Part shown: piece by piece, positions 11,991 through 24,786 of the stretch
Position numbering within the stretch: the first letter of the stretch is position 1
Layout: the number at the start of each line of letters is the position of its first letter
Origin: Mytilus trossulus
Taxonomy: Eukaryota; Mollusca; Bivalvia; Mytilida; Mytilidae
Direction of reading: 5' to 3'
Assembly: GCF_036588685.1 (NCBI RefSeq)
Contig: NC_086378.1
Span: 81,299,127-81,363,126, forward strand
DNA length: 64,000 nt
The notes under the pieces: generated by a model
The model's input: the letters and a program-made list of their open reading frames with translations, nothing else
Told to the model about the DNA's origin: nothing
Database searches by the model: none
Translations under genes and position numbers: made by a program

Positions 11991-12359
11991 TATTGGTATA
12001 ATCAGGGGCGAAGGGAAACGAAGGCCGAAATTGTTACGTTGTTAATGAAAACATATGTATCATATGGAACACACAAACTGTTATTAACAAGGGATGGTTG
12101 GGAAATAAACCTTATAATACATAAACAACAAAAATATTCTGCGGTCTTTAAGCTACCCGGTAGTATGTTTGTTTCTGAAAGTTCTAACCAGAACACCAGT
12201 CGTAACTACACGAACAATCTAAGGAAAAGTTTGTGTCGAGTAAGGTTAAACTCGATACATATCGTTTGTGGTCGTAGAAAACAGGCGATTACTCCAATGT
12301 CTGTTTATGCTTTCCTTAAATTGTGTATCTGCTTACATGCTCTTCGTTCGTGCAAGTGA
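11988..12359 (+). other. Orphan 123-codon open frame, doubtful
   Basis: An uninterrupted frame follows directly on the family C repeat. The translation is not recognisable, has no domain, signal peptide or coiled coil, and there are no supporting exons around it. Its start codon lies inside repeat sequence. I list it only because it is the longest open frame in this gap; chance or repeat origin is more likely than a gene. Confidence 0.12.
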
Positions 12360-12794
12360 ATTTATCTTTTTTGCTAATTTCACGGAGTACGAACGAGTAC
12401 TGAAAATGTGTGAATGTTAATTGGAAACGACGTCGTACTGAATCTGTTGGATGTTTACTTTTAAAACTGATTGGTGTGGGGTTTTTTAACTTCGATTTCC
12501 TTGTGTGTTTCGTCTTTTTGTTAAAGTTTTAGTTGTGTTTAGTGACGATCTGATGAATGTAAATGTAGAGAAAAGTTTATAGTAGGCAAGCGAATTATTT
12601 TGAATCTTTTAATTTAGTTTGGTTAAATAAATTAATGTACATAAACTTGTTGATCCTGATTGTTTTCAGTGGCAAATATACACATACTAGTATTGACCTA
12701 TAATGGTTTACTTTCTTAAAATTATTATTTGGATGGAGAGTTATGTTATTTGCACTCACACCACATCTTCCTATATCTAGTATTTATTATGAAT

Positions 12795-13045
12795 TAGCTT
12801 TGAACAAGAATGTGTCGGAAGTACATAGATGCGCCATCCGCACTATCAATTTCTATGTTCAATAAACCGTGAAAATGGGGTGAAATCCCTCATTTGGCTT
12901 TAAAAAGATCGTATCATAGAGAACATGTTTTCTAAGTTTCAAGTTGATTGGAATTTAAATTTATGAATTACTACCTCGACCAAAAACTATAACCATAGGC
13001 GTGACAGACGGACGAACGGACCAGAAAACATGACAATAAATGGCG
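12795..13045 (+). repeat. Interspersed repeat, family B (long copy)
   Basis: From 'acaagaatgtgtcggaagta' through 'ctatgttcaataaaccgtga' and 'tttctaagtttcaagttgat' to 'gacagacggacgaacggacc' and 'aatggcgcataa'. This is the fuller form of the family also seen at 16078. Confidence 0.7.
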
Positions 13046-13167
13046 CATAAAACAAGTTATGAAATTGTGATTGGCTATATTGCAAACCGTTTGAAGCTAA
13101 ACTACAGAAAATATTGCCAAACAACTTAGACACAGTAACCTTTTAATAGTCGCTAACATTCATGTAC

Positions 13168-13590
13168 GTCATTTCGTTTCTGGTGAATAGTTGCCTTATT
13201 GGCTCAATACCACATCTTCTTATTCTCTATTTAATGGAATGAACATACATGTTTTTAGGACTTTAGTCTCGTTAACAGGTGATAGGTCCAAAGAGGGAGA
13301 TTTCGATTTTTTTAAAGAAACGAATGGGAGTCTCCCTCCTAGAGCTGGTGAGTTGGCAGATGATGCTGCTATCAAATCATATTTCTCGTTTTTTTATATA
13401 GATTAGACCATTGGTTTCCCGTTTAAATAGTTTTACACTAGTAATTTTGGAGCCCTTTATAGCTTGTCGTTCGGTGTGAGCCGAGGTTCCGTGTTGAAGG
13501 CCGTACTTTGACATATGATGGTTTACTTTTATAAATTGTTATTTGGATGGAGAGTTGTCTCATTGGCACTCACACCACATCTTCCAGAAT
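13168..13590 (+). repeat. Family A fragment and full copy
   Basis: 13168-13230 is a damaged tail ('gaatagttgccttattggct'). 13405-13590 is a fuller copy with 'gaccattggtttcccgttta', 'cgttcggtgtgagccgaggt' and 'gagttgtctcattggcactc'. The full copy is closest to the one at 63293, so there are at least two subfamilies. Confidence 0.65.
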
Positions 13591-13626
13591 TACTATATCT
13601 ATGTATACTAGAACACACCCGCGAAA

Positions 13627-13832
13627 TCGCGGGCATTCAGAGCGTATTAGAAAGGATGTAAAGTGTTGTAGGAAGAATTTAATAAAAGATTTAATGACTT
13701 GAGAATTTCAGGAAAAGTATCAAAAGTCATCGCGGGCATTCAGAGCGTATAAGAAAGGATGTAAAGTGTTGTAGGAAGAATTTAATAAAAGATTTAATGA
13801 CTTGAGAATTTCAGGAAAAGTATCAAAAGTCA
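13627..13832. repeat. Perfect-looking 103-bp tandem duplication
   Basis: Two successive units (13627-13729, 13730-13832), each from 'tcgcgggcattcagagcgta' to 'gtatcaaaagtca', are nearly identical, which points to a recent duplication. A diverged fragment of the same sequence lies at 14215-14290. Confidence 0.85.
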
Positions 13833-14014
13833 TAGGTACTTGGGGACAGGAAAATGTTTTTTTTAACCCTCCTCCTTTATTTCCAAAATGTTTTCTATTA
13901 ATTTCATTATGAACATACATTTAGTGTACATGTATTATGAACATTCCAGTCAGGAGCCTGTAATTCATTGGTTCAGTGATATTTGTTTTTCGTGCATTTT
14001 TTGTTCATAAATGA

Positions 14015-14205
14015 GGCTGTTAATTTTCTCATTTGAATTGTTTTACATTGTCATTTCGGAGCCTTTTATATCAGACTATGCAGTATCGGCTTTTGCTTAT
14101 TGTTGAAGGCTGTAAGGTGACCTTTAAATGTTAATTTCGGTGTCATTTTGGTCTCTTGTGGAGAGCTGTCTCATTGGCATTCATACCACATCTTCTTTTT
14201 TTGTA
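14015..14205 (+). repeat. Interspersed repeat, family A
   Basis: Copy with 'tttacattgtcatttcggag', 'gactatgcagtatcggcttt' and 'gtctcattggcattcatacc'. Confidence 0.7.
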
Positions 14206-14396
14206 AAACATTTAGTGACTTGAGAATATCAGAAAAGGTATCAAAAGTCATAGGTAATTTGAGACAGGATAATTGTTTTTCTAGCCCGGCTCCTCCTTTT
14301 TCCACAAAAAAATCCTTTTTTTGTTTGTTTGTTCTACATGAATAATTTTAGCGCTTATCTGAATATTATGAACATTCATTAAAGGGAGGGTCGGGG

Positions 14397-14539
14397 CAGA
14401 GGCGGATTTAGGACCCCCCCCCCCTTTTCTGGAAAATAATTGGTTGCTTATATAGGGAATCACTGAAGCATGACCGGATCGGGCTCCTCTTTTGCAGTCA
14501 ATGGGTCCCTGCGTATGAAAATTTCTGGATCCGCCACTG
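14397..14539. mobile_element. Short MITE, 143 bp
   Basis: Begins 'cagaggcggatttagga' and ends with the inverted 'tttctggatccgccactg'. The C-run just inside is typical of this end type, shared with 24787-26257 and 61156-61273. Not coding. Confidence 0.65.
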
Positions 14540-14703
14540 CGGAGGGGCCTTGATCCCAATATCCCGGGCTTAAAAACATGAAATCCGGAGGTTCTGAATT
14601 TATTATACAAACTAAATATCTCGACATCCCGAAATTCGAAAAAAGAAATCCCGGATCCCGAAATGATCAATCCTGCAATTTCGATCTTAAAAACACCCGT
14701 TCC

Positions 14704-14988
14704 AGACGTCCCGAAAGTGTATTTTTTTTACAGTCAATTCTCAGTTTAATAATTGATCCACAGCGGTCATTGATATATTATTCAGACCCTCTCTATTAGA
14801 CGTCCCGAAAGTGTATTTTCTTTTTACAGTCAATTCTCAGTTTAATAATTGATCCACAGCGGTCATTGATATATTATTCAGACCCTCTCTATAAGACGTC
14901 CCGAAGTGTATTTTCGTTTTACAGTCAATTCTCAGTTTAATAATTGATCCACAGCGGTCATTGATATATTATTCAGACCCTCTCTATT
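14704..14988. repeat. Three-copy satellite, ~95-bp unit
   Basis: Units start at 14704, 14798 and 14894, each from 'agacgtcccgaaagtgtatt' through 'acagtcaattctcagtttaa' to 'attcagaccctctctatt'. They differ mainly in the T-run length. Confidence 0.85.
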
Positions 14989-15034
14989 AAATAAACCCTG
15001 AGACTGCCGTGGATAGTAAACTTGAAAATGATAT

Positions 15035-15245
15035 CAGAAAGAAAATACACTTTATTCGTAGTATATGTATTTGTTTCAAAGTAAAAAGAAAAACGCAAAC
15101 CGGAGGTCTAATCTGACTTAAATTTCGTCCAATGACGAATATAAGACAGAAAATACATTGTATTCGTAGTATTAATGTATGTTCAAAGTATACAGAAAAA
15201 CGCAAACCGGAAGTCTAATCTGGCTTAAAATTTCGCCCAATGACG
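15035..15245. repeat. Two-copy tandem repeat, ~108-bp unit
   Basis: 'agaaaatacactttattcgt' and 'aaacgcaaaccggaggtcta' recur about 108 bp on with a few changes. Confidence 0.7.
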
Positions 15246-15829
15246 GAAACATATCCGAACGTCTTTTTTCTTGTTTTTCACCCAAAATAACTCAATTGAA
15301 TAATCATATGAATGGATGACAAATGCGATTATGCACTGTACCCATAGGACACAGAGGCATGATGATTAATTTATTGTGGAAAGAAGAGAAGCGACACCCA
15401 AAATGAGGTCTTCTCGTTTAATAGTATAGATATATGAACAAGAAAAGTATAAATAATTGAAAAATAATCGAAGCATTCCTTGTTTTAACCTTTATTAATG
15501 TATTTAAATAGAAAGATAAACATTTAACACAGAACAGAAACGATGTATAACATTAAATAACATAGCAATAAATATATATTATCACAGCAAAAATAGTGGT
15601 ACAAAAATAGAATTCTTAAAGAAAGACAAAATAGCTGTCTGCTATTGGCCCGTATTCACTACCAATAAAGTTTCCCTTAATGCCAACTTAGAAACTCTAT
15701 GCAGAATCTTCAAGTATGACCTTATAAACGAGACGGATTTCACTTACATTTCAGATCTTTTTAAAGCTAATATTTCAGATCCCTTTAAAGCAAATATTTT
15801 AGAATTATAAAGCTAGTCATGTGATTAGG

Positions 15830-18800
15830 TCATGTGGTTTTCTTTGTACTGGTACTTTCAAAGCTCAATATAATATCTTCCAGTTTGTCATGTGACACGA
15901 CGCTGTTCTGGTCTGCAGCTTTACAGATCTCCGAGACAACAACATTAAATATATCAGATCTGTCAGCGTAAACATGATGTCCTGCATCTGGAATTTTCTG
16001 AAATTAGAAGGGTTCGTTATGACTGACGATAAATAATAAACCAAAAGACATCTTAATATTAATATATATATGTAACAAGAATGTGTCCCCAGTATATGGA
16101 TGCCCCAGTATATGGATGCCCCACTCGCAATATCATTTTCTATGCTTAGTGGACCGTGAAATTGGGGTCAGAACTCTAATTTGACATTAAAATTAGAAAG
16201 ATCATGTCATAAGAAACATATCTACTAAGTTTCAGGTTGATTGGACTTCAAGTTCATCAAAAACAACCTCGACCAAAAATTTTAACCTGAAACTGGACAG
16301 AGGAACGAACGAACAGACGGACGAACGGATCCACAGACCAGAAAACATAATGCCCCTCTTATATCGTAGGTGGGGCATAAAAATGATTAGTGGCTACAAA
16401 AAGCAAAATCAAGATATAAATTGCCTTGCTTTTACAGATGTGTATAAGTTTAAAAGATATAAACTTGCGTTTTACAGAAATGGATAAATTCAACCGAGTC
16501 AATTAAAGAACTGCCGCGAATGACAAATTCTCTGAAGAAAAACAACATAACGGTATATAAAAACACTATCTCTGGACATAAGTACAGGATCTTGAACATA
16601 TAATGGGGTTATAATTTTGTTTTTAGAAATCAATTCCTTATAATTATGATGTAGCGGAACAGGTACTGGTATATTTATAAATGAAAGTACAATAAAGGTT
16701 AGTTTAGAGGTAGCACTTTTAAAGTCTGAGATACTGGTACAATAAACAACAAAGTTTAAGACAGAGATGTAAAATATTTAATCCTACACTTAATATGGGC
16801 ACTGTGCATCGGATAAAATTGTATACAGCAATGTCGTACAGTACAGGTAAAAACGATGTGTCCTTTTTCAAAAAGAGATGCGTGAATAACTGCATAATAA
16901 ATAGCAATAGTGAGACTTAATATCCATTAAGCTCTTCGGGTGAAACTACAAAATTTTCAGTTACATCGACAGGATTTTTGTACAAGAAATCAAATGGTTT
17001 TGTCCAAACATGGAAGCATCAAAATATGAAAAAAAGAAAATGGCACAAAATTTGAGTAGACGGGGGAGGAACTGAAAGAACTAACTATTTGTTAGACCTA
17101 ATCTAATACTTAAAAAATATTAAGTAGATGATAAAAAATATGCCCCATCAAAAAAAGTCATACGAAAATGACTAGAAACGACAGTTTTAACTTTAAACTT
17201 ATAAAATTTTAAAGGGAAATTTGTCATTTCGGCGCGTGTAATACCTTACTATGCGGCATGGGCTTTGCTCATTGTTGAAAGCCTTAAAGGCAGTGCAATG
17301 ACCTTTAAATAGTTGTTAATTTCTATGTTATTTGGTGTCTTCTTGTTTATATTTCAAGGAAAACGACTCTTGATGTTGATCTGTATGTTTACCTGTACAG
17401 TAACATAACTTGAATCCCTTGCCGTCTGTACTTGATACCCTGCTGTTTTATCCATCCAAGACTCAGATCCGTATAAAATAGACACTGGTAATTCCTTTGG
17501 TAAATTGACAGCCCTGGTTATCATAGGATTTTTTGCCCAAATGTATGGTCCAAGACTTATACTCTTGAAGGCAATCTCGCCACTGGAACATAAAATGTGT
17601 TTGATAAATTTTCTAGCCATCAAATTCAAAATCAATAATAACAGTTGTGTATTGAATAATGCAAATCTTCAAAGATGAAAATTTATATTTTTTTAAACAA
17701 TGCTATTTTTATACTAGTTGTAGATGAAGTTTAAATCATTTTTATATTCATAAATTTGCAGCATATCTTTTTTACGCTGATATAAAGTAGCAGGTATGTT
17801 TTTATTCTTTTCTCTCTCTTTTATATCTAGCGCCTAATGGTTTCGTTTATTAACATGTTCTATGTAGTACAGTGTAAACATTTGAGGAGTTGTGTACTAA
17901 TTAGTTGTAATGTGATATCCCAAACATTTAATTACATCATCTTGCAATACTCTCAAGTACTTGAACCACCATGTAAGGGAAACGCCAAAAACTCTGGTAA
18001 TATACATACTACTATAGAAAACATCCCAATGTCTGAAAATTACAATATTTCTGATTGCTGCAAATTTGTTACCTACCTTGGCGTTCTTGCGTTACAGTGA
18101 TATATATAATTACTGACGGTATCGTCAGAGAGGGCATCAGCAAACTTGTTCTGGATATCAGATCTAAATTTCTTCACCAATCCAGGACCTGGAAATTGAT
18201 AACAATTATCTGTTTATTATTTAAGATATAGATTTACAGTTGTAAATTTTAAATCAAGATATCAACACATAATTGCCATTTATTTCCGACAAAATGAATT
18301 ATTATTAAAAGGGTAATATGTATGAGTTAAGATATACGTAAACTACTTTGTATCTATATAACAAGAATTCAGCATCACATATAAAATTGATTCATGGATT
18401 TGAAATTTATTCATATAAGTTTTCGTACATACATGACAGTGCATCATAAGCCTCTAAAGGTTGGTTAGTATACATATACATGCTAATTGAATGCTTATGT
18501 TTAAAACTGCAATATATTGTATTTCATGTATATGTACCAAGTTGTACTTTAAAATAAAAATACCTATCTATCTATATGCTACACACATTTGAAAGTGTTA
18601 AATTACGGAACATAGAATAATCACTTAGCTTATTATATATAGTATGCGAATTGAGGAGTGACCAAATTCATATTACTTACCAAATGGTCCCGATGCTCGT
18701 AGAAAAGACATTGGGTAAAATAGACTTCCGATTCCCAGTAAGATTTTGTATCGTGTCGGCATCTGTGTTTCTGGTGGCTTTTCGTGATATCCCCAGGGAT

Positions 18801-21800
18801 CTGCTGGTATTAAATGCTGAATTCGCTCTGGATATTTCAGAGCATATGCTGTACTAAGATATCCACCTAAACTATGCCCAAGTAAAATAAACTTGTCCAG
18901 TTTCATTTGCTTTCTCCATTCTTCAATGGAGTCTACAAATTGGTCCTCTGCCACTTCTTGTTTTGTACTTAATGTTGGTCTAGAACTTTTACCAAAACCA
19001 ATGAGATCAAATGCATATACGGGTCTATTTTTCGATAGTTCTGTTAGATTTTTGGCCCACAGTCCAATACCACCTCCCATGCCGTGAACTAGAACTAAAG
19101 GTGTTCCTCTATGATTTTCGTTAATAGATATTGTCCATAATTGATGTTTCGGGTTTGACAGTTGGACCATTCTCGTGGTGTATGGAATCTTCAAATACGC
19201 TAAAATGATTAAGAATGCATCATGAATAGTTAAATGTTAAACTTTCTTTAGAACAACCAGCAAATGTTAGAGAAATTTGTGATCATACAAACTTTAGCAT
19301 GTTTAAACCAGGATAAAACATTATTATTTCACAAAAACATTTTGACAGTATAAATGCAAACGGAACGTGTTGAAATTCCAATGTTTGCATTGCATGGTAA
19401 TAATTTACAATCAATCAAAAAATAAAAGACATGGATTCGGGTGGGGTTTATCCTACCAACACTATCACAAAACCATCAATGAAGGAAAATTTCACGGCAT
19501 AAAGCAAGTTTAATCTGGAAATCGCATTTTTACGCCAGATAAACGAAGGCAAACAGTATAGTAAACCGATGTTCAAAACTCATGAATCGATAGACAAAAA
19601 CGAATACGAGGGAAACACATTAAATACAAGAAAATGAAAACACAACATTAAAATGTTACACACACAGAAACGAACTAAGCATTAGACAAAACTAAATACA
19701 TGAATTTGGGATAGAAAAGTACCGTGACACGTCTTATTATAATGTGAATTCACACTCAAATATAAAAGGAAACAAACGACACAACAGAAACATAACGTTA
19801 AAATATAACACACACAGAAACGAACTATAATATAACAATGACCATATTCCTGACTTGGTACAGGACATTGTTTTACAGACAAAAATGGTGGGTTGAACCT
19901 GGTTTTGGAGTATGCCAAACCTCCCTTCTTTATGGCCATGTAAAATATAACATTAAAATGACAACACAACATTACAGGACTACAATACAAATAAATTGAA
20001 CACAATTGACAAAGAAACACACGAATAACAGCTAACAAAAGGCAACAGGTTTAAAATTTTATACGCCAGAAGTGCATTTTGTCCACACAAAACTTACTGG
20101 TGACGCCCAAGTTTGAAAGCCGAAACATGTACAAAGTTGAACACCATCGATGCGATCGATAAGATAGGGATGCTTGCGCCTCAACTAGTAGTTTAAAACC
20201 CAGATTCACGCCCGAGCGATGTTGCCATGCATTATGTTTTTAAAGAAGATTGATATCTTTAACGCTTACCCTCTATGGTTTTAATCTGAAATTCATGTAA
20301 ACAAATCATCTGGTACTGCGGATGAATTGTAATTCGTATTTTTCTGAAATGGGCACATTTGCTGTAGTCCCGGCACGTAATTTTTTTTTAATTCAAAGTG
20401 TCGTACCTTTTAGAAGCTTTTCTTCCACTTCAGCTAATTTTGCCTTGGATGTTGGTCTCCATTTCGGCAACTTTCTACAACTTTGTTCCGGCTGCTGACA
20501 ATGGCTGTTGTAGATGAAAAAGATATATACATTTTTATATCAATAGATATGCATTCGCAGTTAGGAAGCACGAACCATGCGAATTGAGAAATATGTATTG
20601 CTTTTTCAAATATGTTACGTCATTTGCTTTCATATGCCAAAAAAACCAAACTCCCAACTATATATAGATTCTTGTGTTAACCACGTTTTACAGTTAATTT
20701 TTTTTTTTATCTTACTTTAACATTGATTATATTAAATATAGGAAATAACCAAGAGTCACAATGTATCGCCGATAATAAAACATTAAACTGAAATGGTGAC
20801 TGTAAATGATATTGAGCTGAAATTGGGTGTCTCGTTTTCTTTTTTCACATAGAAAGCATTGATTAGCCTGCATTTGGGACTGTTCTGAAAGGCTTGCAAA
20901 GATACATTAGTACATGGGAAGCTGTAAATCCGCAACCAGAATTAAAACGAGTTTTTTCTGCTAATAAGAGCCTTATTATTATCATACATTTATTTGTACT
21001 AAATTGTTTATTAATTATAATTAACACGATATCCTGTATAGGCATAATTATAACATTTGTTCTTACTGTGATATATATAATATACCCGATAATATATTAC
21101 ATGTCAGTACTGCCCTAGAAAAACTGCACAGTTATCATTCCTTATACAACTATGGCATAATTGAACAAATACCAACTTTGTACATACTTCGTCATTTCCA
21201 AATATGAAGTAAAATAAAAGTGGTAAGTGTTATAGATAAGATAAAGGATCCGTCTAAAAACTGGAAACTTTTGTATATATTGTTTTATATACAATGCAGC
21301 ATTTCTTAAACACTTGCAGGACACAATCGAATAAGGATAATATCACGTATTCCGCTATGAATTGTCCAAAACATCTTGACACATCTCTCTTTTAACAAGA
21401 CGTGCCAGAAAGGAAAAACACTTTCAAAAAACACTATTAAATCGGGGGAGGGGGGATGTGTTTGGACGCAATATGCTAAATAACCCTTTAAGAACCAATT
21501 TTACAGAAAACGGTATGAATAAAAGAAGATGTGGGGTTAAACATTACCGTGACATCAACCTAATGCGACATTAACCTAACGATAAAAATAATGGAAGTAC
21601 GCCAACAGGACAACGTACTGTTTCAACTATAGACAAGGGTCTAAATTTAACAAATGCATTAAAAAAAATAAAGGGTCTGTCGTTTTTAAGACAAAATTAT
21701 CCAAATAACATGACCAGCATTCATAATAAAGTAAATGACAGAAAATCGGGAAAATATATATAACTATATATTTTCACGTTTTTCTGTGATATATATATAT

Positions 21801-22959
21801 GCAGAGAAATATAGTACAATAATGTATTATATGTCTGATATATGTTAGTATAAATCATACCCGTAGCAAGTGGGGTCCGAACGCCCCCCCCCCCCCCCCC
21901 CCCCCCCCCCCCCTTGAAAACAAATAAGCACTGTTAAAGTCAGTGTTCTGTTCGAATTGTGACTGTTAAAGTCGAGTTTGTGAGTCCAACAACCCCCCCT
22001 TGGAAAATCCTGGCTACGGGCCTGTAAATCTACTACAAAATATCAAATAAAAATTTCTTTCAACCATTCCTAGTTAACTTTACAGACCTTTACACTGCAA
22101 GCATCAGAAATACGCAAAAAATAATTGAAATTTAAAATAAACAAAAATAACGGATTTTGAACAAAAAGGGGGAGGGTCAAAAACTGCCATGTCCCACATA
22201 TGACTCCAGGATCTTTTTGTTTCCATGTACAATAGTTTAAGATTTTAAAGCCATTTTATTAACTTAATCTCATTTTCTTTTTTTTTTTTGCTTTTTTTTG
22301 CTTTTCACGACCACTTCCATATCTTGTTTTGTAAACTTTGACGTGTACAACAAAAATAGCAATCATAATAAATTAATTTAACATTTTTATTTTGTTAGGG
22401 GCATTTGTTACAAGTTACACCAGGAACATATATATTGATTTTTAGATATAATGTTCTGTTCCCAGGTTACATTTTAAATTTATATTTCTTTAAAGTGCAA
22501 GTATACCGGCTTCCTTTTAATTAAGATATATAATAATTATGATCCTATTTTTATAGCTTGAAATAAAATAAAAAACAATAAATTTCAAACGCATCGAATA
22601 ATCATAGTCCTATAACATATGACCTCGGGGGCTTTATTCACTATTTCCATTTGCTGTTCTGATATTTTCTTTTCACTATCACTGATGATGTGCCACCCGA
22701 GACATTAGACAAAAAATAAAAAATGAAAATATCAGCATGAAAACGTTAAATAGTGAATATATAATGCGAAGGCATATATTATAGGACAACGAATTATCAG
22801 AGTTATCCTAATGACAAATATAAAAGAGAATAATAACAAATCAGTTGATACATACTCCATGTAAATGTACTGAATGTACTGTATCCATGTTGTAAGATAT
22901 TTTACTTACTGTGCCGGATCTGCATTGTTAGTTGGTAGGTCTGTTACTTGAGTTTCCAT
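15830..22959 (-). CDS. ABHD4/ABHD5-type alpha/beta hydrolase, minus copy
   Basis: Six exons on the minus strand: 22959-22910, 20504-20407, 19199-18681, 18188-18077, 17582-17393 and 15997-15830 (stop TGA). They give 378 aa; human ABHD4 and ABHD5 are about 340-350. The family acts on N-acyl phospholipids (ABHD4, a serine hydrolase) or co-activates triglyceride lipase at lipid droplets (ABHD5). Visible parts: oxyanion-side HGMGGGIGLW (residues 88-97), nucleophile elbow GHSLGG with Ser159, acid region YGSESWMD with Asp304, and GHHVYAD with His330 and the HX4D motif. Ser at the elbow favours an active ABHD4-like enzyme, because vertebrate ABHD5 has Asn there. The N-terminus before residue 50 has a single Trp-Pro-type remnant (PKWRPTS) instead of the Trp-rich anchor. 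The exon 2 acceptor was chosen after 'catctacaacag', since the nearer AGs break the frame. Intron phases match the plus-strand paralogue exactly. Confidence 0.9.
16078..16380 (+). repeat. Interspersed repeat, family B (long copy)
   Basis: Full copy, with 'ccccagtatatggatgcccc' duplicated at its start and ending 'atcgtaggtggggcata'. It sits in the last intron of the minus-strand hydrolase. Confidence 0.75.
17215..17350 (+). repeat. Family A, truncated
   Basis: Contains 'taccttactatgcggcatgg' and 'ctttgctcattgttgaaagc' and ends before the 'gtctcattgg' block. It stops just short of the 17393 exon border. Confidence 0.55.
19440..20190 (-). repeat. Interspersed element ending in a hammerhead relic
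   Basis: A long non-coding repeat in intron 2 of the minus-strand hydrolase. It contains a doubled block 'cacacagaaacgaact' (about 19661 and 19811), 'cctgacttggtacaggacat' and 'ggtgggttgaacctggtttt', then at 20062-20109 the family D hammerhead remnant and 'tgtacaaagttgaacacc'. I know these blocks as a mussel repeat. No intact protein is encoded. Confidence 0.55.
20062..20109 (-). ncRNA. Degenerate hammerhead-like motif
   Basis: Minus strand: GGCGUCA, then CCAGUAA where the core CUGAUGA is expected, a GUUUUGUGUGGAC stem-loop II remnant, CAAAA for GAAA, and UUC followed by UGGCGUAU. Position by position it aligns with the copy at 11341, but the catalytic core is lost. Confidence 0.4.
21860..22020. 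mobile_element. Short MITE with a 30-C run
   Basis: Inverted ends 'cccgtagc' and 'gctacggg'. A run of 30 C occupies 21884-21913, and 'gactgttaaagtc'-like segments are doubled inside. It lies in intron 1 of the minus-strand hydrolase. Confidence 0.5.
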
Positions 22960-24786
22960 GCTGAAAACTGACTATAAAATTAGGTAGTTTGTTTTATTAA
23001 ATCCATGAAAAATATTCAGAAGTGAATGAAATTGAGTCATCAATATTAGGTAGAACGATCAAAATATAGAGCGTAGATTTCGACTCGCCGGTGTCAATTA
23101 CAACAATAAGCCCTTAAAAAAGACCGCTTGTAAATGTCAGTACACGGGGACTCGATTTAGCGGAAATATATTGTTTAGTATATATATAGTATTAGTATAT
23201 ATAACTGTTCCAATAGTATACTGATGCCTTCGCACCGATTGAAATAAAAAAAAACTTCACTCGGTTATATAACTATGATATAAAAAAAATCATCCTATTT
23301 ATAAACCATTACTCGGTTAGAAATAGCAGCCTTATTCGAAATGATAAGTTATGATCGTATCTCAGTGTATTTAATTATCTTGCGTAAAATGATTCCCGGA
23401 CTGTCCAATTGACCTGCTGTGTATGACAAACAGGAAGTGCAGTGGCGGATAAAAACTTGAAAATGACTGACCCCCCTTTTTTAAGTTTAGACAAGTTGTA
23501 TATATATACACTTGATTAAAATTACCTAAGAGTCCCCTGTCATCAGCTCTAAAGACTGTTTTATAAAGGTTCCTGTTTTTTTTACTTGGTTTATATTTGA
23601 AGGATTTAGTAGGACTACTAGTTTTTCAGTATCACTGAGATAGATTTGGAAACATAGGATTATCTATTGCCATGTCATTGAAAGTTTAATACGTAAAACA
23701 TTATTTATTTGACAGTAGAGGAGAAAGTGTATAAGGTTTTACAAGTTGGACAGGTTCTATTGTCTCGAGGTATATTTAAATATCTGCCTTTCTCAATGAG
23801 GAAATTATGGTCACTAACTCTATTTTTTGTAAGTAAACGTCTAGTTTCAAAATTTGGGTATCTTAGATAAAATTCTTGGTCTTATTTGACTTTAACATTT
23901 TTGTAAAAAAAAGTTTGTTATTTTGGTTCAAACTGTTTATTTCCCGCAGTAAATCTGAATAAAAGTTGCTAGTAAAATTCTTAATCCAAAGTCTTTAGTT
24001 TGTGTACTTGTTGCATATTTTGACAGGACATTATTTTTTGTATAACAATATTCATTTCCTGTGTAAAATCAAGTGGACCAACTATAAATTCCTTGTGAAT
24101 CAAGGTGTTTGCTTAATGTATAACTTTCTTTAAGAGATGCAGTATTACATTTGCTCCACAGGGTTGTCACCAGACGTTTTAATATAAGTCGCATGTAGCA
24201 GCATCATAAACACAAATTTTAGTGTGTTCACAAAAAGTCATGTTCGAGGTGACACAATGGACATACTTCATGCAGAAACGAATAGAGGAGGAAATACCCG
24301 AGTAAAACATTGAGATTAAAATCGTGGTAAATTGGTAAACATATGGTCATATAAAAATGATGTATGTTAGAAATCTGGGATTTTATATTAATAAAGGAGG
24401 AGGCTATTGGGTTTAACATACATTGACATAGGGTTCTGTTCTCAACCATGCACCTATTGGAAATTCGTCTGGGTTTTTAAAAGACCACACTTTCAGAGTA
24501 TGTATAATGTACTAAAATCCGAGACATATTTTATAGATGTGCACTAAGAAGTTGCATAGCAAAAAAATCCCAACAGACGTAGACATCAAAAACCTAAAAT
24601 ATTGAATGATATTAGTCAACTATGCATGCACGGTTACGACCTGCTAAAAGTACAATCTCACATAGAGTAATTGATGTTTGATGTTTTCATTAATCTGAGA
24701 TAAATGTTGAATATGTTTTAGTATGCTATCAAACTATGTTGCCACAGTTTTACAAAAGTTTCTGTTCGATAAATATCTATCATTAT
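22960..24786. other. 5' flank of minus-strand hydrolase, no gene seen
   Basis: AT-rich sequence with no coding exon I can support. Near 23443 a 'cagtggcggata' end followed by a C-run resembles one end of the MITE type at 24787, but no partner end is clear. Confidence 0.3.

Noticed and set aside
14281-14799. Open frames of 129 and 73 codons around the 143-bp MITE
   Set aside because: They run through the MITE and the satellite units; the translation follows repeat sequence and shows no domain.
18651-19087. Plus-strand open frames over 18651-18857 and 18893-19087
   Set aside because: Antisense shadows of hydrolase exon 3 (19199-18681).
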